Source: Oegoconia quadripuncta (taxonomy: Eukaryota > Arthropoda > Insecta > Lepidoptera > Autostichidae). Taken from it: DNA of 64,000 nt. The stretch lies in NCBI GenBank assembly GCA_949316235.1, contig OX438741.1:41244067-41308066 (forward strand), read 5' to 3'. A model generated the notes under the pieces. That model worked only from the letters and a program-made list of their open reading frames with translations. It searched no databases and was not told the DNA's origin. The translations under genes were made by a program, and so were the position numbers. How positions within the stretch are numbered: the stretch's first letter is position 1; the number at the start of each line of letters is the position of its first letter. Below are positions 1 through 9,800 of the stretch, in pieces.

Positions 1-62
1 AAAGACAACGCCAGTTAGGGACCTTGTGATTGCTTTGTGTTTTGTTTCGTAATTTAGTAATC

Positions 63-1385
63 ATGGCTGCAGCTCTGGCGAACGACTCGCCTAAATATCG
101 GAACAGTTTAATATGCTGCAGTCCCAGATCTATAGAAGTAGGGTCGAGCCCTCCCTCTTCCTCGTCTACGTCCGGATGCGTATCTGCGGACGATAGTTGC
201 GACTCCAACCACATACCAAAGTCTATAGCGAATAGGAAGCTGAAAATTCACAGCTCCGCGACGCGGAACGAACTTGAAAAAGCAATTGTACAGTGCAAGG
301 AACTGATATTGAGCAGCCCTCAGTGTTCTGATGAAAGGAAATGGCTGGTCAGATATTTAGTTGAGTTACGACTCAGGTTAGAGGATTTGAAAGAGAATGA
401 CGGTCAGATGAGAGTCCAAGTGTCGATCAAAGGTCATCATTTCGAGCAACAAACAAATCCAACCAACCGTAAGCAGTACTGTGATCACTGCAGCGGTGTT
501 ATTTGGAATATTGTTCAAGGATCCTACATTTGCACGGACTGCGGCTACTTGTGTCACTATAAATGCGTAGATCACATATGCCGAGTGTGCGCACATGTGG
601 TCATGACTGAGAAAGGGTTTTTCGAAATGAGTATATGCCCTGAAAAAGGTTTGGCGACACAGGATTACAAATGTGCCGAGTGCCATGCGGCATTGACATT
701 TAAAGACAGTTGGAATGAACCACGTTTGTGTGATTACACAGGCCTTTATTTCTGTGCCACATGCCATTGGAATGACCAATCAGCTATACCAGCTAGGGTG
801 GTACACAACTGGGATTGGGAGAAGCGAAATGTATCACGTATAGCATATCAAATGTTAACAATCTCATGGGCACGACCGTATATTGATATAGAGACAATCA
901 ACCCTAAGCTATTTAACTTTATAGCAGAATTGGAGTGGGTGCACAAGATGAGACGAGATTTGGAATGGATGCGGAGGTACCTGTGTGCATGTACCGATGG
1001 TTCCAGCTTGTTATCACCACTTTTCATACAGCTTGGTGACGTTAACAAGAAATACAGCATGGCACATTTACAAGCAATCAACGATGGCAGTTTGGAAACG
1101 CAGTTAACAGAACTGACAGAGATATGTCGGGCTCATATAACTAAATGTCCGTTATGTTCAGGTAAAGGGTATTTGTGTGAGATATGCAGTAATAATGAAG
1201 TTCTTTATCCATTTGACAGCGGCGCAATAATTTGTGATAAATGTAATTCGTTATACCACAGAGGTTGTTGGTTAAGGAAGTCACAGAAGTGTCTAAAGTG
1301 TACGCGTTTGGAGGATCGTAAAAAACATGTTGATTCGGATCAAGTTGACACTTCACAATATGACATTGACAAGTTCGTTGATTGA
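63..1385 (+). CDS. DEF8: DEF8 homologue (C1 domain plus Rubicon-homology zinc domain)
   Basis: A single uninterrupted reading frame of 440 residues, ending in TGA at 1383-1385. I chose the ATG at 63 (context AATCATGG, protein start MAAALANDSPKY). An in-frame ATG at 30 would add 11 residues. Residues about 125-173 form a C1-type zinc domain, starting HHFEQQTN, with CDHC at 140-143 and later CTDCGYLCHYKC. The rest matches the Rubicon-homology domain of DEF8/RUBCN/PLEKHM1: CAECHAALTFKD, LCDYTGLYFCATCHWND, IPARVVHNWDWE, PYIDIETINPKLF, CPLCSGKGYLCEIC, and a final CDKCNSLYHRGCW. In this family the domain binds Rab7 on late endosomes and lysosomes; DEF8 is linked to lysosome positioning. Every zinc ligand I would expect is present and there is no stop or frameshift. 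It has no introns in this window, unlike vertebrate DEF8. It is likely functional, because no decay is visible. Confidence 0.93.
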   Translation: MAAALANDSPKYRNSLICCSPRSIEVGSSPPSSSSTSGCVSADDSCDSNHIPKSIANRKLKIHSSATRNELEKAIVQCKELILSSPQCSDERKWLVRYLVELRLRLEDLKENDGQMRVQVSIKGHHFEQQTNPTNRKQYCDHCSGVIWNIVQGSYICTDCGYLCHYKCVDHICRVCAHVVMTEKGFFEMSICPEKGLATQDYKCAECHAALTFKDSWNEPRLCDYTGLYFCATCHWNDQSAIPARVVHNWDWEKRNVSRIAYQMLTISWARPYIDIETINPKLFNFIAELEWVHKMRRDLEWMRRYLCACTDGSSLLSPLFIQLGDVNKKYSMAHLQAINDGSLETQLTELTEICRAHITKCPLCSGKGYLCEICSNNEVLYPFDSGAIICDKCNSLYHRGCWLRKSQKCLKCTRLEDRKKHVDSDQVDTSQYDIDKFVD

Positions 1386-1620
1386 TTTTGTACCTGATTT
1401 TTAATGTATTTTTTAATTCTAATGACTATGCAAAACTGACATAAACGTAGATAATTAACTAGCAAAATTAAAAAATCACTATAAAAGTATAACACGAATC
1501 TTGGTGCTTTCCATATAAAACTATTTCCTTTTACCTGAGCATATTAAATATTCTTTCAACATAAAATGCCTTATGTATTGTCATTTTATATTCATATTGT
1601 CACAAAATGAATAAAATATA
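1386..1620 (+). terminator. 3' UTR of the DEF8 gene with candidate poly(A) signal
   Basis: AT-rich sequence follows the stop codon. The first canonical AATAAA is at 1610-1615, followed by AT-rich sequence. A later AATAAA lies near 2890. Which one is used cannot be told from sequence. Confidence 0.4.
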
Positions 1621-1689
1621 AGTTACCATCAACAATAGCTTTGTGATAATATTAAACAACAATTATCTAGTCCCACACTAGGCAAAACC

Positions 1690-2062
1690 TCTACTATCAT
1701 TACTTGATAATATAATAATAATAATGAAGCTTTTTATTTCCTTAAATTGTTACATTTTATAGTTTTATATTGTTTTTCATTTTTAACAATTTCTTTGGAA
1801 TCCCTGTTGGGTATTATAAGCCTCATCCAAGCCCTTCCATTCCTCTTTGTTTTTTCCTATTTCCATCCAGTTACGTCCTGCTATCTCTATTATTTCATCT
1901 GCCCATCTTTTTTTGGATCTCCCTATGTTTCGTTTCCCTAGGGGCCCTTTCCAATTGGTACTCTGCAGCGTCCATCTTTTGTCCAAGTATCTTGACACGT
2001 ATCCTGCCCATCGCCATTTTAGTTTCATGGACTGTTCTAGTGCGTCTGTTAGTTTTGTCTAC
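1690..2062 (-). mobile_element. 3' end of a non-LTR retrotransposon (RTE-like reverse transcriptase tail)
   Basis: On the minus strand 1783-2058 encodes a typical LINE RT C-terminus: the motifs KLKWRWAGYVSRYLDKRW, KRWADEIIEIAG and EWKGLDEAYNTQQGFQRNC are the conserved end of RTE/CR1-type elements. The 5' part is missing. The 3' side runs into AT-rich sequence with an ATT-rich tail near 1700-1725, as expected for a 5'-truncated copy. Confidence 0.75.
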
Positions 2063-2124
2063 TTGATAATATAAACATACACAAATATTAAAACAAACAT
2101 CCATGACTCATGCATAAAAAATAA

Positions 2125-2213
2125 TGTTCATCACACAAACACTCACCTCTTGCGGAATTCGAACCCGTAACCATTGATTTCGAGGGTTCAGTCACTATGC
2201 TTTACAGCGATCT
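2125..2213 (-). mobile_element. tRNA-derived SINE head fragment
   Basis: The reverse strand carries a B-box-like CGGGTTCGAATTCC within a tRNA-like context, followed by the GATGAACATT-type sequence that follows the heads of the SINE families elsewhere in this window. The copy is short and diverged. Confidence 0.4.
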
Positions 2214-2215
2214 TT

Positions 2216-3107
2216 GTTTTTTTAAATTACTTTATTGCAGACTTCTCTTGATACTGATGAAAGTAGCCTATTTCATTTTCCAGGTTAAGGATCTTTATCA
2301 AATATCAATAAACATTTCAGCAGTGTAGGCGTGAGGCCAGACAGACAGACTTTCGCTTTTATAATATTTTGATGGCAATGATTGGAATGTAGAACTTTTG
2401 ATGGCCATATTTCACTTATTTTATAATTAAACCTGTATTTTATTAATTTTGTGACAATAACATTATGAAAAGACGAATATACAAGAAGAAAATACTTTTG
2501 TATGTGGAAAATGCACCATTTATCTATACATATATTTTTATCCTGTAATGATTGCCCTTTTTAAAATGCCATAGGCCAGTTCAGTCAGCATCCATCTTTA
2601 TTTTTCACATTTTCATAAAATTCCTTTTAACTCTCCGGGCATAATAGAATGAAATATGGACATACGTAATGCAACTTTTAAAGTAAATTCTGTTAAAGAC
2701 TGTCCTGGCTGTTAAATTGAAATGTATCTCAATTTGTCTTTGTGGTACACCTAGTTTTATACCTATATAATTTCTCATTATATCCGAGACTTGAGTGTAT
2801 TATTTTTCTCTTGTATTGCCATAAGTAGATTATAAATGTTGACTGCATGCTTCTAAAAATGCATGTTATTTGATAAGAAATTTTGTAAAAATAAAGGTGC
2901 TGCACATTTGAATATTGATTTATATAATAATAATGAGTGGTGCTACTATGCTATGCCAAAACCTTGTAAGAGTGACATTTTACGTATAGTTATATATTAT
3001 TGTTATATTACGAGCTTCCATCTGTGGCTCTGCCTGTCATAGGGTTACCAAATGTTAGGATTTATCATGCATGCCATTGCGATAGGCGATTGTTACTGGC
3101 AAACATA
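2216..3107. other. Intergenic AT-rich sequence
   Basis: No reading frame, repeat family or RNA gene that I can support. There is scattered AATAAA (about 2890) and simple AT-rich sequence. Confidence 0.5.
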
Positions 3108-3436
3108 GGCCCATATTAATAAATAAATTTCAATAGAAGTCTTGAGGCTGTATCAACCGAGATGCGTCTTAAGCAGTTGACGTTATCTCAAGCTCCGTGC
3201 TAATGTATAAACCAATCTTGAGGTCTACTCAGCTGAGATCACTTCTCAAGTATTCGCCTCAGCGGCGAATGAATGATAGTCTTGAGTTTCGTTTATTAAT
3301 ACGGGAAACTCGGCGCACGTATCAAGTGAGTACTGCTTGAGTATGCACGTGCGTTTCAGGTCTCAAGTAAAGTTTATTAATCAACACGTTTACTTGAGAC
3401 CTTCTCAATCTTGAGAACGGTTTATTAATACGGGCC
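3108..3436 (+). mobile_element. MITE family 1 (GGCCCGTATTAAT ends), copy 1
   Basis: Approximately 330-bp non-coding element. Its right end AACGGTTTATTAATACGGGCC is the inverse of the family's left end GGCCCGTATTAATAAACC. The interior is full of short CTCAAG/CTTGAG inverted motifs. TA flanks both ends (cata / taag), suggesting a TA target duplication as in Tc1/mariner-derived MITEs. This copy lacks the CGGTCACAAGACTGT segment near its right end that copies 2 and 7 carry. Confidence 0.8.
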
Positions 3437-3551
3437 TAAGGGTGTTGAGCAAAAGCACTGAAACGTCACTTGCACAGCGCTGGAGTATGCACAAGATTAA
3501 ATTCTTCAAATGAATTACATATTTCCCTATATCTCTGGTCACGCATTAGAG
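3437..3551. repeat. Left arm extension of a 440-bp inverted repeat
   Basis: The 110-115 bp directly after MITE copy 1 (taagggtgttgagcaaaagc ... ggtcacgcattaga) reappear as the reverse complement at 8387-8497, directly before an inverted MITE copy. Confidence 0.85.
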
Positions 3552-3753
3552 TTGAGCCTGAGTTAGGCGCTCATTTGTACCCGAAACGTGATATAAATGT
3601 AACAGATATAAAAGTGTAACCTAATCAAAGTGTTCATATTATTAGTGTTAATAATTCAATGTGTTACACTCAATAGAGTTTATTTTACATGCAGGGCCAC
3701 AACCGCAAACCTACAAACAGTAAATCTCACAACAGCTAAAGTGTTAACACTAA

Positions 3754-4063
3754 GGCCCGTATTAATAAACCAATCCCAATACAAGTCTTGAGGCTGTATC
3801 AACCGAGATACGTCTTAAGCAGTTGACGTTATCTCAAGCTCCGTGCTAATGTATAAACCAATCTTGAGGTCTACTCAGCTGAGATACTTCTCAAGTAATC
3901 GCCTCAGCGGCGAATGAATGATAGTCTTGAGTTTCGTTTATTAATACGCGCACCTCTCAAGTGAGTACTGCTTGAGTATGCAGTGCTTTATTAATCAACA
4001 CGTTTACTTGACACCGGTCACAAGACTGTTCTCAATCTTGAGAATGGTTTATTAATACGGGCC
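3754..4063 (+). mobile_element. MITE family 1, copy 2
   Basis: Same ends as copy 1 (GGCCCGTATTAATAAACC at left, GGTTTATTAATACGGGCC at right) and the same interior landmarks (AGTCTTGAGGCTGTATCAAC, CAGCGGCGAATGAATGATAG). It has an internal deletion around the ACGTGCGTTTCAGG region. Confidence 0.8.
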
Positions 4064-6731
4064 ATAGACTTCATTGGTGTTCCAACGGGAGTTTCGGACC
4101 AATAGAGACTCAGTCATTCACAGACTTCGTTAGCGAACTGTCGTATTAAATGCTGATCTAAGTTGTAAAAAAATACATCACTTAGCACAGAAAAGTGACC
4201 AAAAAACATGCGAGTATCGTTAAGTATAACAAACATAATATTTTTCTCGTTTTTTTTAATCGATTTTGTAATATTTTCTTGCATTTCTATAGGTTGTGAG
4301 CACAGACTAAAAAAAATTTGAATGTGCATGGTTTCGGTTTTGGTCATATAATCTCAGCAGTCCTATTAGTTGTCGAGGATTCTAAAAGATGGCGCTGTTT
4401 TGTCTACTAAGAAAAGCGCGAAAAAGATTTGTTCGAACAACCATATTAGATGTAGCATATAAATCAATACTGGAAACAATCTTAATTATTCATTTGTTAA
4501 TACAGTGCTGGCATGGAGAAAAATAAAGGTACCAAAGGTGGCAAACAGCCTCCGCTCCACCTCCCCTATCTCGCATGCTGTACTAAACCTATGCGCCTTA
4601 CGTCGTGTATTTGATTTTTTGTGAATTTCTAAGGGTCATGATAATAAAACAATATCAATATCTAGTCTCGCTCTGGAGACTATTTTTGTTACGGTGTAAT
4701 TATATAACAATATCTCAAGTGTAGTTGACACGAGTATTATTCATACGAGCGTTTTATTTGCATTCTTAAGTATACTTGCCTACGTAATTATTTAATTTGA
4801 GTATCCAACACGGTTTTGTTAAATAATTCGGGGCTTCGGCTAGTAGAGTTGGAGTATAGCCTTAGGAGCACTATGAAACGCTAAAAAAAAATTTTTGGAA
4901 TTGGAAAATTTTACAAAATTTTATTAAGTTTTTTATATTTTTATTTTTTTGTTGACCCAACATGGTGGGCGCGACCATACAAACATTTTTTATCATGTGA
5001 CATTTTGTCGTACGACGCTTGGAAACAAAGTTGGAATTTTTTTGCGTGCTATTGTAGGCTTCGGGCACTAGGATCTGAGGACTTAGAAAATATTTCGAAA
5101 TTTCATCAACTTCCTTTTAATTTTTGTTTTATTGACATAAGATAGAGGGCGCAACCATACAAACACTTTTTTTCATGCGACATTTTGTCGTAAGGCACTT
5201 AGGAAGCGAGATTAAAGGCTATAAACATTTCCGGGACTAATTTGTAACCAAGCAATTTTGACTGCCTTTGGTAGAATTTCCTGCCCTCCATAACATAATT
5301 TGTGGCACTTGCGACGTTTTGGTTTTGCGACCACTCAATAAACGTGAGAATGTAAGCTTTAAAAACTGCTCATTGAAGTCTTGAAATGTCTAAAATATAA
5401 GATTTAGAAAATATATTATGTTTAAGGTTATATCACTAATAAATAATAATATAATAAACAGTTGAAACTCTCTCCTCTCGATTTTATATAATTTTATTCT
5501 TTGGTACCTATATTTGACGATTTAATGTTATATAAAACGGGTACTTACTTCTCTAACTCCAATTCAATGCTATTAAACATTAAGATAATTATCTTACTTT
5601 ATCTGTGTTAAGTTGTATATTTATTTGTTAATCATCATCATCATATTATCAACTAAAGTGTACGTCCAATTCAATATGGAACATAAAGCTTAATAATTCA
5701 TAGTACCTATAGAAATTTTTGATAAATTGTGCAATAAACTTTATTCCACCGTTTTCCGTGCAGAGATATTGTTTTAGTATGAAATGCTCCATCTACATCT
5801 TTCTGTAATCTGAGTCGATCCTGGACTTTATGTTGTTAAATATTTATTTATCAAAGCCATATTATGTTGTGACCTAAAGAGTAAAGCAAAATTTTGATTC
5901 CACTGAATGTAGTGACAGGACTACACGGTGAGTTTCCAAAATGTGTAAATAGATGTAGGAAAATATATATAAAATAAATACATACAAATCATTCTAAATA
6001 AGATGGTTTTATTTTATGACGAACCTCTGTTTCCTGACCATGAATTTATTTCATTAACACGATCGGCCTCTAGCTTCACGGATAGATAAGAACTTTGTTA
6101 TGACATCAGATAACTATTATTATAATGATGGTTTGTATAAAAGTGAAAATTTTGTAAAATAAAATTGTATCCCACGTCGAAAACCTGTGCAGACATGAAA
6201 TCTTTATACAGGTATATGGCAATACCATACTGGCTGGATCCAACAAAAATAAAAAGGCCGCATTAGCAATTCATCTAAAGAAATTCATTTTCCGATATTT
6301 CAATTTTTTATAGCAGTAATATTTTATGTGGCGTACCCTACAAAGAAAGTACTTGATGAATCATGAACACCTGATTATAAATAAAATTTCATAACTGTTC
6401 TTGAAAAATTGGATCCTGTAGTTTTGCAAATTTCAGTATACAACCAGAATTCGCCGCGACCATATTTCTGGCAGTGTCATGTTTTAAAAAATATTACATT
6501 CGAAATTCAAACATTCATGAGCAAATGGCCTCACAAAAAGTGACAAGTTTAAACGTTCTTTAGATATTTATTAAACGGAAGGAGATGATTTGTTAATCTA
6601 TTAGGTAACTACGTACTTACACGATAAACGTTACGACTCATGTAATTGTGTTTACACGTGTAGTGCGTTGTGAATAGAAAGGCGCGTGGAAGTAACATAG
6701 TAAGGCACAACAACTATTAAAAAAAAAATCT
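4064..6731. other. Intergenic AT-rich region with a diverged internal duplication
   Basis: No exon I can support. Two imperfect copies of an approximately 80-bp segment lie at about 4953-5032 and 5131-5210. Both read ...gcg(a/c)aaccatacaaaca...atcatg(t/c)gacattttgtcgta, suggesting an old duplication. A weak (ATC)n run lies near 5632. Confidence 0.45.
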
Positions 6732-6737
6732 TTATTG
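6732..6737 (-). terminator. Poly(A) signal of the minus-strand gene
   Basis: TTTATT on the plus strand gives AATAAA on the minus strand, about 25-35 bp downstream of the candidate stop codons of the terminal exon at 6759-6841. Confidence 0.5.
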
Positions 6738-6758
6738 CAGGAACTTGTCGCAGATGAA

Positions 6759-6841
6759 TCATAAAATTATATCATTATTAGAACAGTCAACTTTAAGCGC
6801 TTCAATGCCACAGACATAGGCTTCAAACTTTGGTATATCAC
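6759..6841 (-). CDS. Terminal exon of the unrecognised minus-strand gene
   Basis: Acceptor ttccaatttcag ends at 6842. The exon contains a clean frame ending TGA at 6759-6761 and another ending TAA at 6767-6769. AATAAA follows within about 30 nt, which supports a 3'-terminal exon. The reading frame is uncertain. Confidence 0.4.
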
Positions 6842-9800
6842 CTGAAATTGGAATCCCCAAAAATTGTTGATTTAAATTTCTTTAATACAAATCGAAAATT
6901 TATTAAATGTTAATAATATAACCTAGATATAAATAAATATGCTTGCACATACACAGCGCCATCTAATTCCACACTAAGCAACTAGGCTTTGTATTATATG
7001 GGTACAAGATGGATGATAATAATATACCATACAAAAACAATTTTTGTAAATAAATACATGACAAATACACACATAACTCGGGTACACGTGTCCGTTTTCA
7101 TTATAAACATACGCCTTTAGCGGTATTCGAACCCGCGACCTTTTAGTAGGTCGTCGATTAAGAAGTTTTTCCTTTTATTTTTTATATTTAAATTATCAGA
7201 ATGCTATGTAAAGTGTCACATATCATATTTCGCAAATCTGCATGCAGATTGAATACATGATTCCTAAATTTCTTATCAGACCTTATAAACTGTATTCTGG
7301 CAAATAAATAATTTCTTTCTTTCTTTATTTTTTTTTTAATATGAGAGGGCGGCAAACGAGCATGCGGGTCACCTGATGGAAAGCAATCACCGCCGCCCAT
7401 GGACACCCGCAACACCAAAAGGGTCACAGATGCGTTGCCGGTCTTTCTTTTATTATTCCATATTAATGAGAAACTGAGAAAAAAATTTAAAGATCATGTC
7501 AAAACAACACTAATGTTGTTTTGACATGATCTTTAATTTTTTTTTGCTAACAAAAAAAGGTCATTACAAAATTCGTATCTGAATGACAAACACGTTTGGT
7601 GTACTTCAACCAGATCCCAAAAATTATAAAATTGTATTAGTTGTATACTTTTTATTAAAAAAAAAAACAACAACGATACTGTGGGTTTCTTGCGCCGCCG
7701 CTTCTTTAACCACAGATGATTTCCTTTTCCGAAGCGTTAGTAGCTTGTACATACTGACTGACGAGAAATGCAATGAGCCCTTTTAATTCCCGTAGATTTA
7801 GGCCCGTATTAATAAACCAATCTCAATACAAGTCTTGAGGCTGTATCACCCGAGGTGACGTTATCTCAAGCTCCGTGCTAATTTATAACTATAATATATA
7901 GGTCTACTCAGCTGAGATCACTTCTCAAGTATTCGTCTCAGCGGCGAATGAATGATAGTCTTGAGTTTCGTTTATTAATACGTGAAACTCGGCGCACGTA
8001 TCAAGTGAGTACCTACTGCTTGAGTATGCACGTGCGTTTCAGGTCTCAAGTAAGGTTTATTAATGAACACGTTTACTTGAGACCGGTCACAATACTATTG
8101 TCAATCTTGAGAACGGTTTATTAATACGGGCCTTAAATTGACATTCAACAAATGATATAATGTATCTTACGTTGAAATAAATGCTTGAAGTTTGAAGTAA
8201 GATAAACGATAAAAAATTGAAATGGGGTCAGTGTGAGGCAATGAATACATAATAACTATTATGTCCTAAGTAAATGATTATTAAATTAATTATTGCAATC
8301 TATCATACTACAGACACGTGAGTTCTCGAGATAACAAAGTGTAAACATTAAAATAATTATGTCACGTTCAACTTAGTATAGTTATCTAATGCGTGACCAG
8401 AGATATGGGGAATATTTAATTCATTTGAAGAATTTAATCTTGTGCATACTCCAGCGCTGTGCAAGTGACGTTTCAGTGCTTTTGCTCAACACCCTTAGGC
8501 CCGTATTAATAAACCGTTCTCAAGAATGAGAAGGTCTCAAGAAAACGTGTTGATTAGTAAACTTTACTTGAGACCTGAAACGCACGTGCATACTCAAGCA
8601 GTACTCACTTGATACGTGCGCCGAATTTCACGTGTTTAAACGAAACTCGAGACTATCATTCATTCGCCGCTGAGACGAATACTTGAGGAGTGATCTCAGC
8701 TGAGCAGACCTCAAGATTGGTTTATGAATTAGCACGGAGCCTGAGATAGCGTCACTCGGTTGATACAACCTCAAGACTTCTATTGAGATTGATTTATTTT
8801 ATTAATACGGGTCTAAGTCTGCCGCCAAACAGCAATGTGACTCGTAATAGCATTGTTGTGTTCCGATTGTCAGAGATAAAATAGCCAGTCCCTCAAATAA
8901 GTTGGGGTTTCCATGTTCACTTAACATCATGTGTGATTGAGGTCAAGTGCAACCCTTCACAATACTAATGTGTAAACTGAAAATGTGATTATGTCCACTC
9001 ACCTGACAGTCGAGGCATCGGCACGACTCCCTATACGTGCAGCTCGTGAGCGCGCTCTCCAAGTGCTGCAAATATTGGACCTGCTCCGTATGAAAGCGAC
9101 GCTTGCGCCGCGCCAAGGAAGTCAGAAACGCGAGGAGATGCGGTCGGCGGGATTTCGATTTTGGTGTATCACTGCGGGGAAATAATATTTTAACTGACTG
9201 TTCAAAATTCCTAAGGAATTCTTAATTTACATAGGTATTTTCGTGTTTGCTTCGAGTACCAGCAGTAGTAAGGTAATTACAATGGTAGCACTGTTTATAT
9301 AGGGTCTAACAAATTTAACCCGACAATATATTATATATATTTATATATTTAGATAGTTTTAATTCGAGTTTCCCGACACTAACAACCTTGGAATCTTCAA
9401 GTCTAGAGTGAATAGACATTTACTGGGTGGATACATTTTCGGCTACATCGTCACTTTCCATCAGGTGAGATTGTAGTCAAACGCGATCCCAGTTTTTAAT
9501 AAAAAAAAAATTAAAAAAAAAGTTTGACAGTTAACCGTTTTCAAGATTGACGTGGCCTCAAGTTGACGTTTGAGAATCTGTTGCATATTGAAATAGCATC
9601 AGAAAAAATGGTCTTGAGACTGAGACGCGATCTCAATCTCAAGAACGATTTATTAATACGGGCCTAAGGGTGTTACCAGACCAATCGATCGATTGTCGAT
9701 CGACGGCATCGGTCAACGTCGATCGAAGTTGATCGACTGGTCTGGTAGCTTTAATTGATCGACAGATACCTTTTAGAAGTTTTCTTTCTTTCTTTTTATT

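Noticed and set aside
3108..4063. CRISPR-like array (regularly recurring similar segments)
   Set aside because: The repeats are two MITE copies full of CTCAAG/CTTGAG motifs, in a eukaryotic genome, with no short direct repeats and unique spacers.
8985..9185. Plus-strand 66-codon frame
   Set aside because: It is the antisense shadow of the minus-strand exon 9003-9171, which has both splice sites and fits its neighbour.
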